Positions 1-6,540 of a DNA stretch of 11,504 bases are shown one piece after another. The DNA comes from Bacteroidales bacterium (GTDB lineage Bacteria > Bacteroidota > Bacteroidia > Bacteroidales > UBA4181): assembly GCA_031260845.1 (NCBI GenBank), contig JAISKR010000087.1, positions 1 through 11,504 on the forward strand, written 5' to 3'. Position 1 is the stretch's first letter. Each line of letters begins with the position of its first letter. Under the pieces are notes generated by a model. That model had not been told where the DNA came from. It searched no databases and saw only the letters and a program-made list of their open reading frames with translations. The position numbers were made by a program, and so were the translations under genes.

Positions 1-86
1 TATTGAATCACTATTGAATCACTATTGTATCACAACTGAATCACAACTGTATAACCATTTATAACAACCTATAACAATTGTATCAC
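1..86. repeat. Degenerate 11-bp tandem repeat array
   Basis: Eight consecutive units are visible: TATTGAATCAC twice, TATTGTATCAC, AACTGAATCAC, AACTGTATAAC, two 10-bp variants (CATTTATAAC, AACCTATAAC) and AATTGTATCAC. The approximate consensus is WAYTGWATMAC. The array begins at or before the window edge, so its full length is unknown. It lies just downstream of the argC stop codon on that gene's strand, in the gap before the next (unseen) gene. The unit length is close to one DNA helical turn. No coding potential or hairpin explains it, and its function is unknown. Confidence 0.85.
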
Positions 87-127
87 AACCGTTTGGCAAC
101 ATTGCGGATAATCATATAAAACGACGT

Positions 128-1111
128 TTAAAACGCCATTGCTTTCAAACCCAATCCGGTTTTTTCATCTATGCCGCACAGCAAATTCATGTTTTGCACG
201 GCTTGTCCCGATGCCCCTTTCAGCAAATTGTCCAATACCGAGGTAATCAATGCTTTGTTGCCTATTTTTTCAACGTGAATCAGGCATTTATTGGTGTTGA
301 CCACTTCTTTGAGGCATATTTCCTCATTTCTGACAAAGGTGAATGCTGCATCGACATAAAAATTCCGGTATAAATCGGTCAATTCTTCCTGCGTCTTGTC
401 TGTTTGCGTGTAAGCCGACAAGAAGATGCCGCGAGTGAAGTCGCCTCGCACAGGCAGAAAATTCAGTTCTGCAATGGCGTGTCCGGCAACGGTTTCCAAT
501 GTTTTGCGCACTTCCTTCAAGTGTTGGTGCGTGAAAGGCTTGTAGATGGATATGTTGTTGTTCCGCCAACTGAAATGGGATGTGGCGCTCAGCGATTGTC
601 CCGCGCCGGTAGAACCGGTGACGCCGTTCACGTGCACTTCGCCGTTGAGCAAACCTGCTTGGGCAAGCGGCAGTAAAGCCAGTTGAAAAGCGGTGGCAAA
701 ACAGCCCGGATTGGCAATATGTTGCGCTGTCCGTATCCGGTCGCGGTTCCATTCGGGCAAACCATATACGAAAGTCAACTGTTGCCCGTCTTTTGTGCGG
801 AAATCCGGTTCAAGCCGAAAATCCTGACTCAGGTCGATGATGTGCGGACTCCCCAAAAGCGGCTGCTCGTTGAGAAATTCAAGCGATTTGCCGTGTCCGG
901 TGCACAGGAACACTACGTTCACTTCGGACAGAGCCTCGGTAAAGAGCATATCCGTATCGCCGTATAAATCGCTGTGTGCGGTATATAACGGCTTTCCGGC
1001 ATGACTGTTGCTGTGTACAAAAACGATTTCCACAGCCGGATGCCGCAACAAGATACGCAACAACTCGCCTGCCGTATATCCTGCTCCTCCAATAATACCA
1101 ACCCTTATCAT
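128..1111 (-). CDS. argC: N-acetyl- (or N-succinyl-) gamma-glutamyl-phosphate reductase
   Basis: This cytosolic enzyme reduces N-acyl-glutamyl-phosphate to the semialdehyde with NADPH, the third step of ornithine/arginine synthesis. The 327-residue length is normal for the short ArgC type. Visible motifs are the N-terminal dinucleotide-binding GGAGYTAGELLR (residues 8-19), the catalytic Cys137 in ANPGCFAT, GSTGAG at 166-171, the His-containing KPFTHQH (191-197) and FTRGIF near 225-230. The segment from about 178 to 200 (SHFSWRNNN..., YKPFTHQH) resembles Bacteroides ArgC as I remember it. Bacteroides use succinylated rather than acetylated intermediates, so a succinyl substrate is plausible but is inference. 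The ATG at 1111 lies 2 bp from a 7-bp repeat array, with no Shine-Dalgarno sequence. It is downstream of the GNAT gene (50-bp gap) and probably cotranscribed with it. Confidence 0.95.
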   Translation of the reverse strand: MIRVGIIGGAGYTAGELLRILLRHPAVEIVFVHSNSHAGKPLYTAHSDLYGDTDMLFTEALSEVNVVFLCTGHGKSLEFLNEQPLLGSPHIIDLSQDFRLEPDFRTKDGQQLTFVYGLPEWNRDRIRTAQHIANPGCFATAFQLALLPLAQAGLLNGEVHVNGVTGSTGAGQSLSATSHFSWRNNNISIYKPFTHQHLKEVRKTLETVAGHAIAELNFLPVRGDFTRGIFLSAYTQTDKTQEELTDLYRNFYVDAAFTFVRNEEICLKEVVNTNKCLIHVEKIGNKALITSVLDNLLKGASGQAVQNMNLLCGIDEKTGLGLKAMAF

Positions 1112-1113
1112 AC

Positions 1114-1141
1114 AATTACGAATTACGAATTACGAATTACG
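1114..1141. repeat. Heptamer tandem repeat (AATTACG x4)
   Basis: There are four exact, uninterrupted copies of AATTACG on the plus strand (CGTAATT in the sense of argC). They occupy most of the 50-bp gap between the GNAT gene and argC and end 2 bp before the argC ATG, exactly where a ribosome binding region would lie. Gain or loss of a unit would change leader length and spacing, but nothing here shows that it does. Confidence 0.9.
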
Positions 1142-1161
1142 AAATTTTCCATTACAAATCA

Positions 1162-1767
1162 TCAATGTGTGGTCGTTTGTTTGCGAAAACGTTCCAGCAG
1201 GGAAATATTTTTGATGAAACTGAAACTTTTTTTCGCCTTGGCGGGGTCATACAACAAACCAGTACACAGACACATTCTGCGATTGTTGCGTTGCAGGATG
1301 TCGTAATTGACGCAGGCTTCGCAACCTTTCCAGAAAGCGTCGTCATCGGTCAGTTCCGAAAAAGTGACGGGCTTATAACCCAGTTCGGTATTCAGTTTCA
1401 GCACAGCCAGACTGGTAGTGATGCTGAAAATCTTTGCCTTGGGATATTTTTTGAGCGAAAGTTCAAAGATTTTCTTCTTTATCTGCCGTGCCAAACCGCT
1501 TTTTCGGTAAACCGGATTGACAATCAAGCCGGAATTGGCTACAAAATGTTCGTGACTCCACGATTCAATGTATGAAAAACCGGCAAATTGCCCTTGTTCG
1601 TCTAATGCAATAACCGATTTCCCTTCGCGCATCTTTTTTTCAACGTATTCCGGCGAGCGCTTGGCTATGCCTGTACCCCGCACTTTGGCGGATTCCTCCA
1701 TTTCTTTGCAAATGGCTTCCGCATATTGAGCGTGTTTTTCGTTTGCTACTTCTATACTGAATTTCAT
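1162..1767 (-). CDS. GNAT-family N-acetyltransferase of the arginine cluster
   Basis: This is a 201-residue protein starting at ATG 1767. Residues 1 to about 140 form a GNAT fold: beta-strand region VIALDEQGQFAGFSYIES (52-69), then NSGLIVNPVYRKSGLARQI (78-96), whose RKSGLA is the acetyl-CoA pyrophosphate-binding loop (R/Q-x-x-G-x-A/G). The C-terminal part has four cysteines, Cys149 and Cys152 (GCEAC) and Cys166 and Cys168 (CLC), which could bind a metal or cluster; this is inference. From memory, a GNAT of this kind lies beside argG and argC in Bacteroides arginine operons, and its substrate is unproven. Here it directly precedes argC with no argG between. A role such as the missing N-acylglutamate synthase is possible but unsupported by sequence alone. 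Confidence 0.85.
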   Translation of the reverse strand: MKFSIEVANEKHAQYAEAICKEMEESAKVRGTGIAKRSPEYVEKKMREGKSVIALDEQGQFAGFSYIESWSHEHFVANSGLIVNPVYRKSGLARQIKKKIFELSLKKYPKAKIFSITTSLAVLKLNTELGYKPVTFSELTDDDAFWKGCEACVNYDILQRNNRRMCLCTGLLYDPAKAKKSFSFIKNISLLERFRKQTTTH

Positions 1768-1792
1768 CTTAATTATTATTCCAAAAAACGCG

Positions 1793-1800
1793 CAAAATTA
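1793..1800 (-). promoter_or_regulatory. Candidate -7 box for GNAT-argC
   Basis: On the minus strand this reads TAATTTTG, matching the Bacteroidota -7 consensus TAnnTTTG, and lies 25 bp upstream of the GNAT ATG. No TTTG is found at the usual 19-21 bp further upstream (the region is T-rich), so the call rests on the -7 box alone. Confidence 0.4.
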
Positions 1801-1896
1801 ATGCTTTTTCGGACACGAAAATTTTATTTTTATATTTCTGACATAAATAACCTTATTTAAACAAGTATTTTGTTGTATATGGTATTGTTTATAAGG

Positions 1897-2682
1897 CTAT
1901 TGTGTTAAAAATTTGAAACTGCCGTTGGTCACTTTCATGTAAGTAGGTTTAGGCAGTGTCACCGTTCCGTCTTCGGATTCAATCGGTTTTGCGTCGGGAT
2001 TCACATAAGTGGAAACCGTAGTGGCAAAAGTCCCTTCTATGATATAATTGCCGATACAATCATCTTCGAGAGGTACGATATTGGTGATATTCAGAAAATT
2101 ATCATCAGGATTGAGCACGTCGCTAAAAACAGTCGGATAATCAAATTTGAAAAATGTCAAGATATTTTGGGTGGAATAAGAGGTGGAATCCGTGGTAACA
2201 AGATTTAAAGCCACCCCTGTCATATAAGCCGTGTCTTTGACATACATTTCGCCCGGCGCGGCATACGTGAAAGCATAATTCCACAGATTGAGTTCATGCC
2301 AAGGCTTGATTTCGCTACCTTTTTTGATAGACTGTATGTTCTGAAAAATAAGGTACACCGCCGACGGTTTGTACGTAATTTCCGTTCCTTCCGCAATAAG
2401 GTCGTCAAATTCATACGAACTTCTGCAATTGGTGATGGTATATCCCTCGCCATTGATGGTGATGGGTGTGGAACCTGTCATTCCTGCGTGTCCTGCGTGT
2501 CCCAACTGGTAATAGATGTGCGGCACCCCGTCCAATTCGTAGGATATATAGAAAGTGTCGTCGTTTGGCGCGTTAGCCAATTTATAGATGCAATCGTCAG
2601 CCGTTTTGGTTTCCTTGCAGGAAACCAATGCTACAAAGCCTGCCAGCATCATTATTTGTAAAAAGTACCTGTGTTTTTTCAT
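1897..2682 (-). CDS. Hypothetical lipoprotein downstream of nuoM
   Basis: The protein has 261 residues from the ATG at 2682. This start gives a clear lipoprotein signal: MKKHRY, a hydrophobic stretch, and the lipobox LVSC with Cys22 as the acylation site. An upstream extension to 2820 is open but runs inside nuoM and buries the signal peptide, so I reject it. After Cys22 the protein is polar with beta-rich, aromatic-alternating stretches (FYISYELDG, AVYLIFQNI, NYIIEGTFATTV). It probably sits as a beta-rich domain on a membrane surface. It contains a GHAGHAG doublet produced by a 9-bp duplication. It starts 8 bp after the nuoM stop, so it is probably cotranscribed with nuoM, which does not prove a complex I role. 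I do not recognise the family. Confidence 0.8.
   Translation of the reverse strand: MKKHRYFLQIMMLAGFVALVSCKETKTADDCIYKLANAPNDDTFYISYELDGVPHIYYQLGHAGHAGMTGSTPITINGEGYTITNCRSSYEFDDLIAEGTEITYKPSAVYLIFQNIQSIKKGSEIKPWHELNLWNYAFTYAAPGEMYVKDTAYMTGVALNLVTTDSTSYSTQNILTFFKFDYPTVFSDVLNPDDNFLNITNIVPLEDDCIGNYIIEGTFATTVSTYVNPDAKPIESEDGTVTLPKPTYMKVTNGSFKFLTQ
2482..2499. repeat. In-frame 9-bp tandem duplication
   Basis: TCCTGCGTG occurs twice back to back inside the lipoprotein gene and yields the repeated HAG in GHAGHAG. It keeps the reading frame. It looks like a recent slippage event. Confidence 0.7.
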
Positions 2683-2690
2683 GATTACAA

Positions 2691-4163
2691 TTATAATATG
2701 GCTAATTTTTCGATAATCGGCGTCAGGCTTTGGTGGATGAGATTGGCTACACCGGATGGCAACATTCCCAATGCGGCGATACATACGATAAGCCCGACGG
2801 CTGAAATTCTTTCGTACCACGTAGCGTCTGTCAGCGACAAATGGTGCTCGTTCTGCACCGGTCCGTACAGGATTTTACCCACTGTGCGCAGGATATACAC
2901 CGCTGTGATGACGATGGAACAGGTGGCGACAATGGTCAACACCCGATGAAATACGTCAGCGTGTTGGAAAGAGCCGACAAAGATGGTCATTTCGGCTATA
3001 AACCCGCTTAAACCCGGCAATCCCAGCGACGCCAAACCTGCAATTACGTAACATACCGCTGCAAATGGCATGATTTTCATCAATCCGCCCATTTCGCGGA
3101 TGTCGCGAGTGTGGGTGCGTCCGTAAATCAAGCCGATGAGTGCGAAGAAAAGCGCTGTCATCAGTCCGTGCGAGAGCATTTGCAGCACAGCGCCGGTCAT
3201 GGCAGTCTGGTTGAGCATCAGGATGGCAAACAGCACCAACCCGCAGTGGCTTACCGAGGAATATGCGTTGATGTATTTGAGGTCGGTTTGCACCACCGCG
3301 CTGAATGCGCCATATACGACACTTATACCAGTGAGGATAAGGAATATCCACGAAAGTTCGTGTGCGGCTTCGGGCATCAGTTGGATAGCCACGCGGAAAC
3401 AACCGTAACCGCCCAATTTCATCAGTACGCCTGCATGAAGCATCGACACGGCTGTCGGCGCCGAGGCATGACCATCCGGCGACCATGTGTGGAACGGGAA
3501 CAACGCACCCAAAACGCCGAATCCGACAAAAGTTGCCGGAAAAATCCAGTATTGATGCGCCATAGGAATGGTTTTGCCTGCCAATTCTATCATGTTCATG
3601 GTGGAATGTCCGGAAGTGAAGTAAATGCCGAGTATGCCGACCAACAGGAACGCAGAACCCGCCATCAGCATAAGGGTGAGTTTCATGGCTGCATATTCCT
3701 TGCGTCCGGTGCCCCACACGCCAATCAGCAGATACATTGGTATCAGCGCCACCTCGTAAAAGAGGAACATGGTGAACAGGTCGAGGGATATGAAAAAGCC
3801 GAATACGCCGCAGGACAGCAGGCAAAACCACATAAAATACTCACGGGACATATTCCACGACGAGAAAACCCCTGTGAACACAATGATTGACGACAAGGCA
3901 AGCATCATTACCGAAATGCCGTCCACGCCTACCGTGTAGTGGATATTCAGCGAGGCATACCAAACGGTGTCTTTTACAAACAGCATGGCGTCCGTCGATA
4001 TGGCGCGTTCTTGCAGGAACAGAACCGCTAAGATGGCGGACAACGCCAGTAATATGGTGGCTCCTGCCACCATGATAGTGCGTATGCCTTTGGTGTTGCG
4101 CACAGCGAACAACGATAACAACATGACCAAAGGCACCACTACGAAGAATGAAAGTATATTCAT
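2691..4163 (-). CDS. nuoM: NADH-quinone oxidoreductase subunit M
   Basis: This is an antiporter-like membrane subunit of respiratory complex I, in the proton-pumping arm. It has 490 residues and about 14 hydrophobic segments. The start is ATG 4163; the TTG one codon upstream is not needed. Family residues include Glu137 in FYEVALIPMYLLIG (E. coli Glu144), HTWSPDGHASAPTA (225-238), Lys249 in VLMKLGGYG (E. coli Lys265) and Glu391 in GFIAEMTIFVGSF (E. coli Glu407). The TM7 lysine (E. coli Lys234) aligns with Leu218, so it appears absent. The gene has its own promoter at 4183-4213. It is unusual in having neither nuoL before it nor nuoN after it: a glycosyltransferase lies upstream and a lipoprotein downstream. 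An Mrp-type antiporter subunit is the main alternative, but the overall sequence is more NuoM-like. Confidence 0.9.
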   Translation of the reverse strand: MNILSFFVVVPLVMLLSLFAVRNTKGIRTIMVAGATILLALSAILAVLFLQERAISTDAMLFVKDTVWYASLNIHYTVGVDGISVMMLALSSIIVFTGVFSSWNMSREYFMWFCLLSCGVFGFFISLDLFTMFLFYEVALIPMYLLIGVWGTGRKEYAAMKLTLMLMAGSAFLLVGILGIYFTSGHSTMNMIELAGKTIPMAHQYWIFPATFVGFGVLGALFPFHTWSPDGHASAPTAVSMLHAGVLMKLGGYGCFRVAIQLMPEAAHELSWIFLILTGISVVYGAFSAVVQTDLKYINAYSSVSHCGLVLFAILMLNQTAMTGAVLQMLSHGLMTALFFALIGLIYGRTHTRDIREMGGLMKIMPFAAVCYVIAGLASLGLPGLSGFIAEMTIFVGSFQHADVFHRVLTIVATCSIVITAVYILRTVGKILYGPVQNEHHLSLTDATWYERISAVGLIVCIAALGMLPSGVANLIHQSLTPIIEKLAIL

Positions 4164-4182
4164 CAACTAAAATTTAACGCAG

Positions 4183-4213
4183 CAAAAGTACATTAAAATT
4201 TTGAGATTGCAAA
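4183..4213 (-). promoter_or_regulatory. nuoM promoter (Bacteroidota type)
   Basis: The minus strand carries TTTG (4213-4210), a 19-bp spacer and TACTTTTG (4190-4183). This is a full match to the Bacteroidota -33 TTTG / -7 TAnnTTTG arrangement. The predicted transcription start is near 4177, giving a very short leader of about 14 nt before the nuoM ATG. It implies that nuoM is transcribed separately from the glycosyltransferase gene upstream. Confidence 0.75.
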
Positions 4214-4264
4214 TGTATAGATAAAAAACTCCCGCATAAAAAGAAATGCAGCCTTAGATTTCTA

Positions 4265-6529
4265 TCATCTATCGTGCCGGTCGTCATTCATCGTCAGCCT
4301 CGCCATCAGATAACTCACGGTTGATTCCGCGCCCTGATTCAGGTTGATGTTGTTTTCTTCCAAACCGTCGTAGCAGCCTCCGGTGGCGGGGTTGTAGATG
4401 ATTTGATGCAGGTGGTTGTTGCCCAGAAACCAATTGAAGGCGATGCGCTGTTTGGCAAGATAGTCCTCATTTTTAAATACATTGTAAAAAGTATTCAGTG
4501 CGACGACCGTACCGGCTACGTCAACCGGTTGTTCGCCGAATTGATGTCCGTCTCGCTCTTTTTGCAACCATCCCTGATTGGATATTACCTTGATTTGACC
4601 GTCGGTAAATGTTTTTTCCAACAAAAAGTTGAATGATTCTTCGGCTATTGCCTTGTATTCTGCGTTTCCGGTGGCTATATGGGCGTATAACAAACTTTCG
4701 GGCAAAATGCTGTTGTCATACGTCAGATAGGTTTCGTACCACGACCAGTCTGATACCTTATTTAATGTGTAAAAGTGGACTAACCGGTCTGCCAGAAATT
4801 TAATTTTTGAGGAAATTTCCGACAAGGGATAGGCGCGATAATAATAGCACAAGCCTTTCAAAACAAATGCTATGCTTCGCGGCGAGTGCATTTTGTCGAT
4901 GGTGGCAATTGCTTTTCGGAAAACCTCAATGGCATCCGACGTCCAAATGTCGGGGAATTTTCCTGCCAAGGAAATGAAATAGCCCAACGCCATGATTGCC
5001 CGTCCGTTGCTGTCTTCCAAGCCGGTTTCCCGATTTTGCGAGGTAAATTGCAACTCTTTATTGACGTAATTCAGAAAAGAGCCGTCCGGTTGCTGGCAAT
5101 AGCGGATAAAATTCAAATATTTCTTGATATATTCCGAGTGTGATGTATTTGTTGGATTTAGCAAGGGGTTTAACAAAGGATTTAACAAGGGGTTTAAACC
5201 CCTTGTTACCATATCCACACTGCACAGCGCCATCAGTGCGCGTGCATTGTCGTCTAATGTGTATCCTGTGCGGATGTCGGGGCGATTGCCCTTGGCAAAC
5301 TGAACCATGGCGAAATTGCGGCTCATTCGCTTGATATGCGTCGTGTTGACCGGCGGCAACGAGTAAAGCAGCAAGGGGTTTAAACCCCTTGCTGCTGTTT
5401 TTTCACCAAACAGCAACGCGAATGAAATGGCAGCGTTTTCCCATGCGGTGGATGCTATTTTTTGCAATCCGGCTATTCTCATTCGCGACCTCATTTTTTC
5501 ATTGCCCAGCAAGCGGTTGGCGGCATTGGACAGTTGTACGGAATTTTTAAAGTCAAAAATACTGCCGGAATTGTTTTTCAGCAGTTCCAAAGCGTGCGGA
5601 ATAGGCGTTGCCACAATAGGACAACCGCAACTCATCGCATACACAAACGTTCCGCTCACTGCCTGATTGGGGTCGGACGAAGTGAACAAATAAATGTCCG
5701 TCAATTGCAAATATTCTAACAATATGGGAAGGTCTAAATAAAGATTGACAAAGCGCACAGAGTCTGTTATTCCGAGTTCTTCGATTTTTGCTTTCAGCAT
5801 TTCGCGGTATTTTTCGCCTTCCAATTTCTGCACGGTGGGGTGCGTCTTTCCAAGTATTAGAAAAAGTACGCTTGGGTTTTCTTTGATAATTGCAGGCAAA
5901 GCGTTCAAGGTGGTTTCTATGCTTTTGCCGGAACTCAGCAACCCGAACGTCGTGAGAACACAACGACCGGACACGTTATACTTCTCTTTCAACTTCTTTT
6001 TGTCGAGATGCGACACCAAATGCGTTCCGTGCGGGATGATGTTTATCTTGTCGGGCGACGTTTCATAGTCATTCAGCAAAATTTGTGCGGAAGTGTGCGT
6101 CATCACAACAATTGCAGAGCAGGCAGCAATTAATTCTTGCAGGTATTGTTTGAATGGTTCCTTCGGGTGTGCCAAAACGGTGTGAAAGACGATAATCACA
6201 GGTTTTGCGAGGCTTTTTACCAATTGCAAAAGCGCTTTTTCCTGTCCTTCAAAAAGTCCAAATTCATGTTGTATCAGCACAAGGGATATATCGGCGTCCG
6301 CATTGATTTCTGCGGACATACGTGCGTAGTCCGATGCTTCCGACGTGTCTAATTTGTATTTCACAGCATTTGAATAAAGATGTTTTTCCTCTTTCGATTC
6401 CAATGCGCAAACTTTTATTGAATACGATTTGCCGAATTTTTGATAAATGGCGTGTATCAAATCAGTTGAAAACGTGGCAATGCCACACTCGCGCGGCGGG
6501 TAAGTTGTTAGACAAAGTATTTCTTTCAT
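4265..6529 (-). CDS. GT4-type glycosyltransferase with C-terminal alpha-helical sugar-enzyme-like domain
   Basis: This 754-residue protein starts at ATG 6529, 11 bp after the GH130 stop. Residues 1 to about 375 are a GT-B glycosyltransferase: TTYPPRECGIATF (8-20), QHEFGLFEG (87-95), NIIPHGTH (163-170), FGLLSSGKSIE (195-205) and SSDPNQAVSGTFVYAMSCGCP (284-304). The last motif replaces the usual E-x7-E donor site, with Tyr where the second Glu is normally found. Residues from about 390 to 754 look like a helical (alpha/alpha)6-type domain, with GYTLDDNARALM (422-433), TGLEDSNGRAIMALG (502-516), DWSWYE and a late NLNQGAEST motif. Two palindromic insertions add RGLNPLL at 381-387, in the linker, and a 17-residue RGLNPLL/LLNP run at 443-459. 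The enzyme is probably cytosolic. Donor and acceptor are unknown; a mannosyl link is inferred from the GH130 neighbour. Confidence 0.85.
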   Translation of the reverse strand: MKEILCLTTYPPRECGIATFSTDLIHAIYQKFGKSYSIKVCALESKEEKHLYSNAVKYKLDTSEASDYARMSAEINADADISLVLIQHEFGLFEGQEKALLQLVKSLAKPVIIVFHTVLAHPKEPFKQYLQELIAACSAIVVMTHTSAQILLNDYETSPDKINIIPHGTHLVSHLDKKKLKEKYNVSGRCVLTTFGLLSSGKSIETTLNALPAIIKENPSVLFLILGKTHPTVQKLEGEKYREMLKAKIEELGITDSVRFVNLYLDLPILLEYLQLTDIYLFTSSDPNQAVSGTFVYAMSCGCPIVATPIPHALELLKNNSGSIFDFKNSVQLSNAANRLLGNEKMRSRMRIAGLQKIASTAWENAAISFALLFGEKTAARGLNPLLLYSLPPVNTTHIKRMSRNFAMVQFAKGNRPDIRTGYTLDDNARALMALCSVDMVTRGLNPLLNPLLNPLLNPTNTSHSEYIKKYLNFIRYCQQPDGSFLNYVNKELQFTSQNRETGLEDSNGRAIMALGYFISLAGKFPDIWTSDAIEVFRKAIATIDKMHSPRSIAFVLKGLCYYYRAYPLSEISSKIKFLADRLVHFYTLNKVSDWSWYETYLTYDNSILPESLLYAHIATGNAEYKAIAEESFNFLLEKTFTDGQIKVISNQGWLQKERDGHQFGEQPVDVAGTVVALNTFYNVFKNEDYLAKQRIAFNWFLGNNHLHQIIYNPATGGCYDGLEENNINLNQGAESTVSYLMARLTMNDDRHDR
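5154..5208. repeat. 26-bp palindrome plus 12-bp tandem units inside the glycosyltransferase gene
   Basis: Positions 5183-5208 are a perfect 26-bp palindrome: TAA, then the core CAAGGGGTTTAAACCCCTTG, then TTA. To its left are 12-bp units GGATTTAGCAAG, GGGTTTAACAAA and GGATTTAACAAG, which are variants of half the palindrome. In the gene's frame the block encodes RGLNPLL followed by repeated NPLL (residues 443-459), so the frame is kept. It falls between two predicted helices of the C-terminal domain. The 20-bp core is shared exactly with the copy at 5367-5396. Confidence 0.9.
5367..5396. repeat. 30-bp perfect palindrome inside the glycosyltransferase gene
   Basis: AGCAG, the core CAAGGGGTTTAAACCCCTTG and CTGCT form a 30-bp perfect palindrome centred between 5381 and 5382. 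The core is identical to the one at 5183-5208, but the outer arms differ and still pair with each other. In the gene it encodes RGLNPLL (381-387) at the junction of the two domains. As RNA it would fold into a strong hairpin within the mRNA. Confidence 0.9.
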
Positions 6530-6540
6530 ATTGAGATATA

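Noticed and set aside
1..86. CRISPR array
   Set aside because: The units are 10-11 bp with no spacers, so this is a simple tandem array.
1847..1860. AAATAACC/TTATTT inverted repeat as a terminator
   Set aside because: The stem is only 6 bp and AT-only with no usable loop or T-tract.
2683..2820. Longer start for the lipoprotein (extra 46 residues)
   Set aside because: The extension lies inside nuoM on the same strand and would bury the lipoprotein signal peptide.
2956..3831. 291-codon minus-strand ORF in another frame of nuoM
   Set aside because: The Arg/His-rich composition is typical of an out-of-frame reading; the correct frame gives NuoM.
3111..3890. 259-codon plus-strand ORF
   Set aside because: It is a His/Glu/Gln-rich shadow opposite nuoM with no family features; nuoM is certain.
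4164..4166. TTG start for nuoM
   Set aside because: An ATG follows directly, and the promoter-to-ATG distance already fits.
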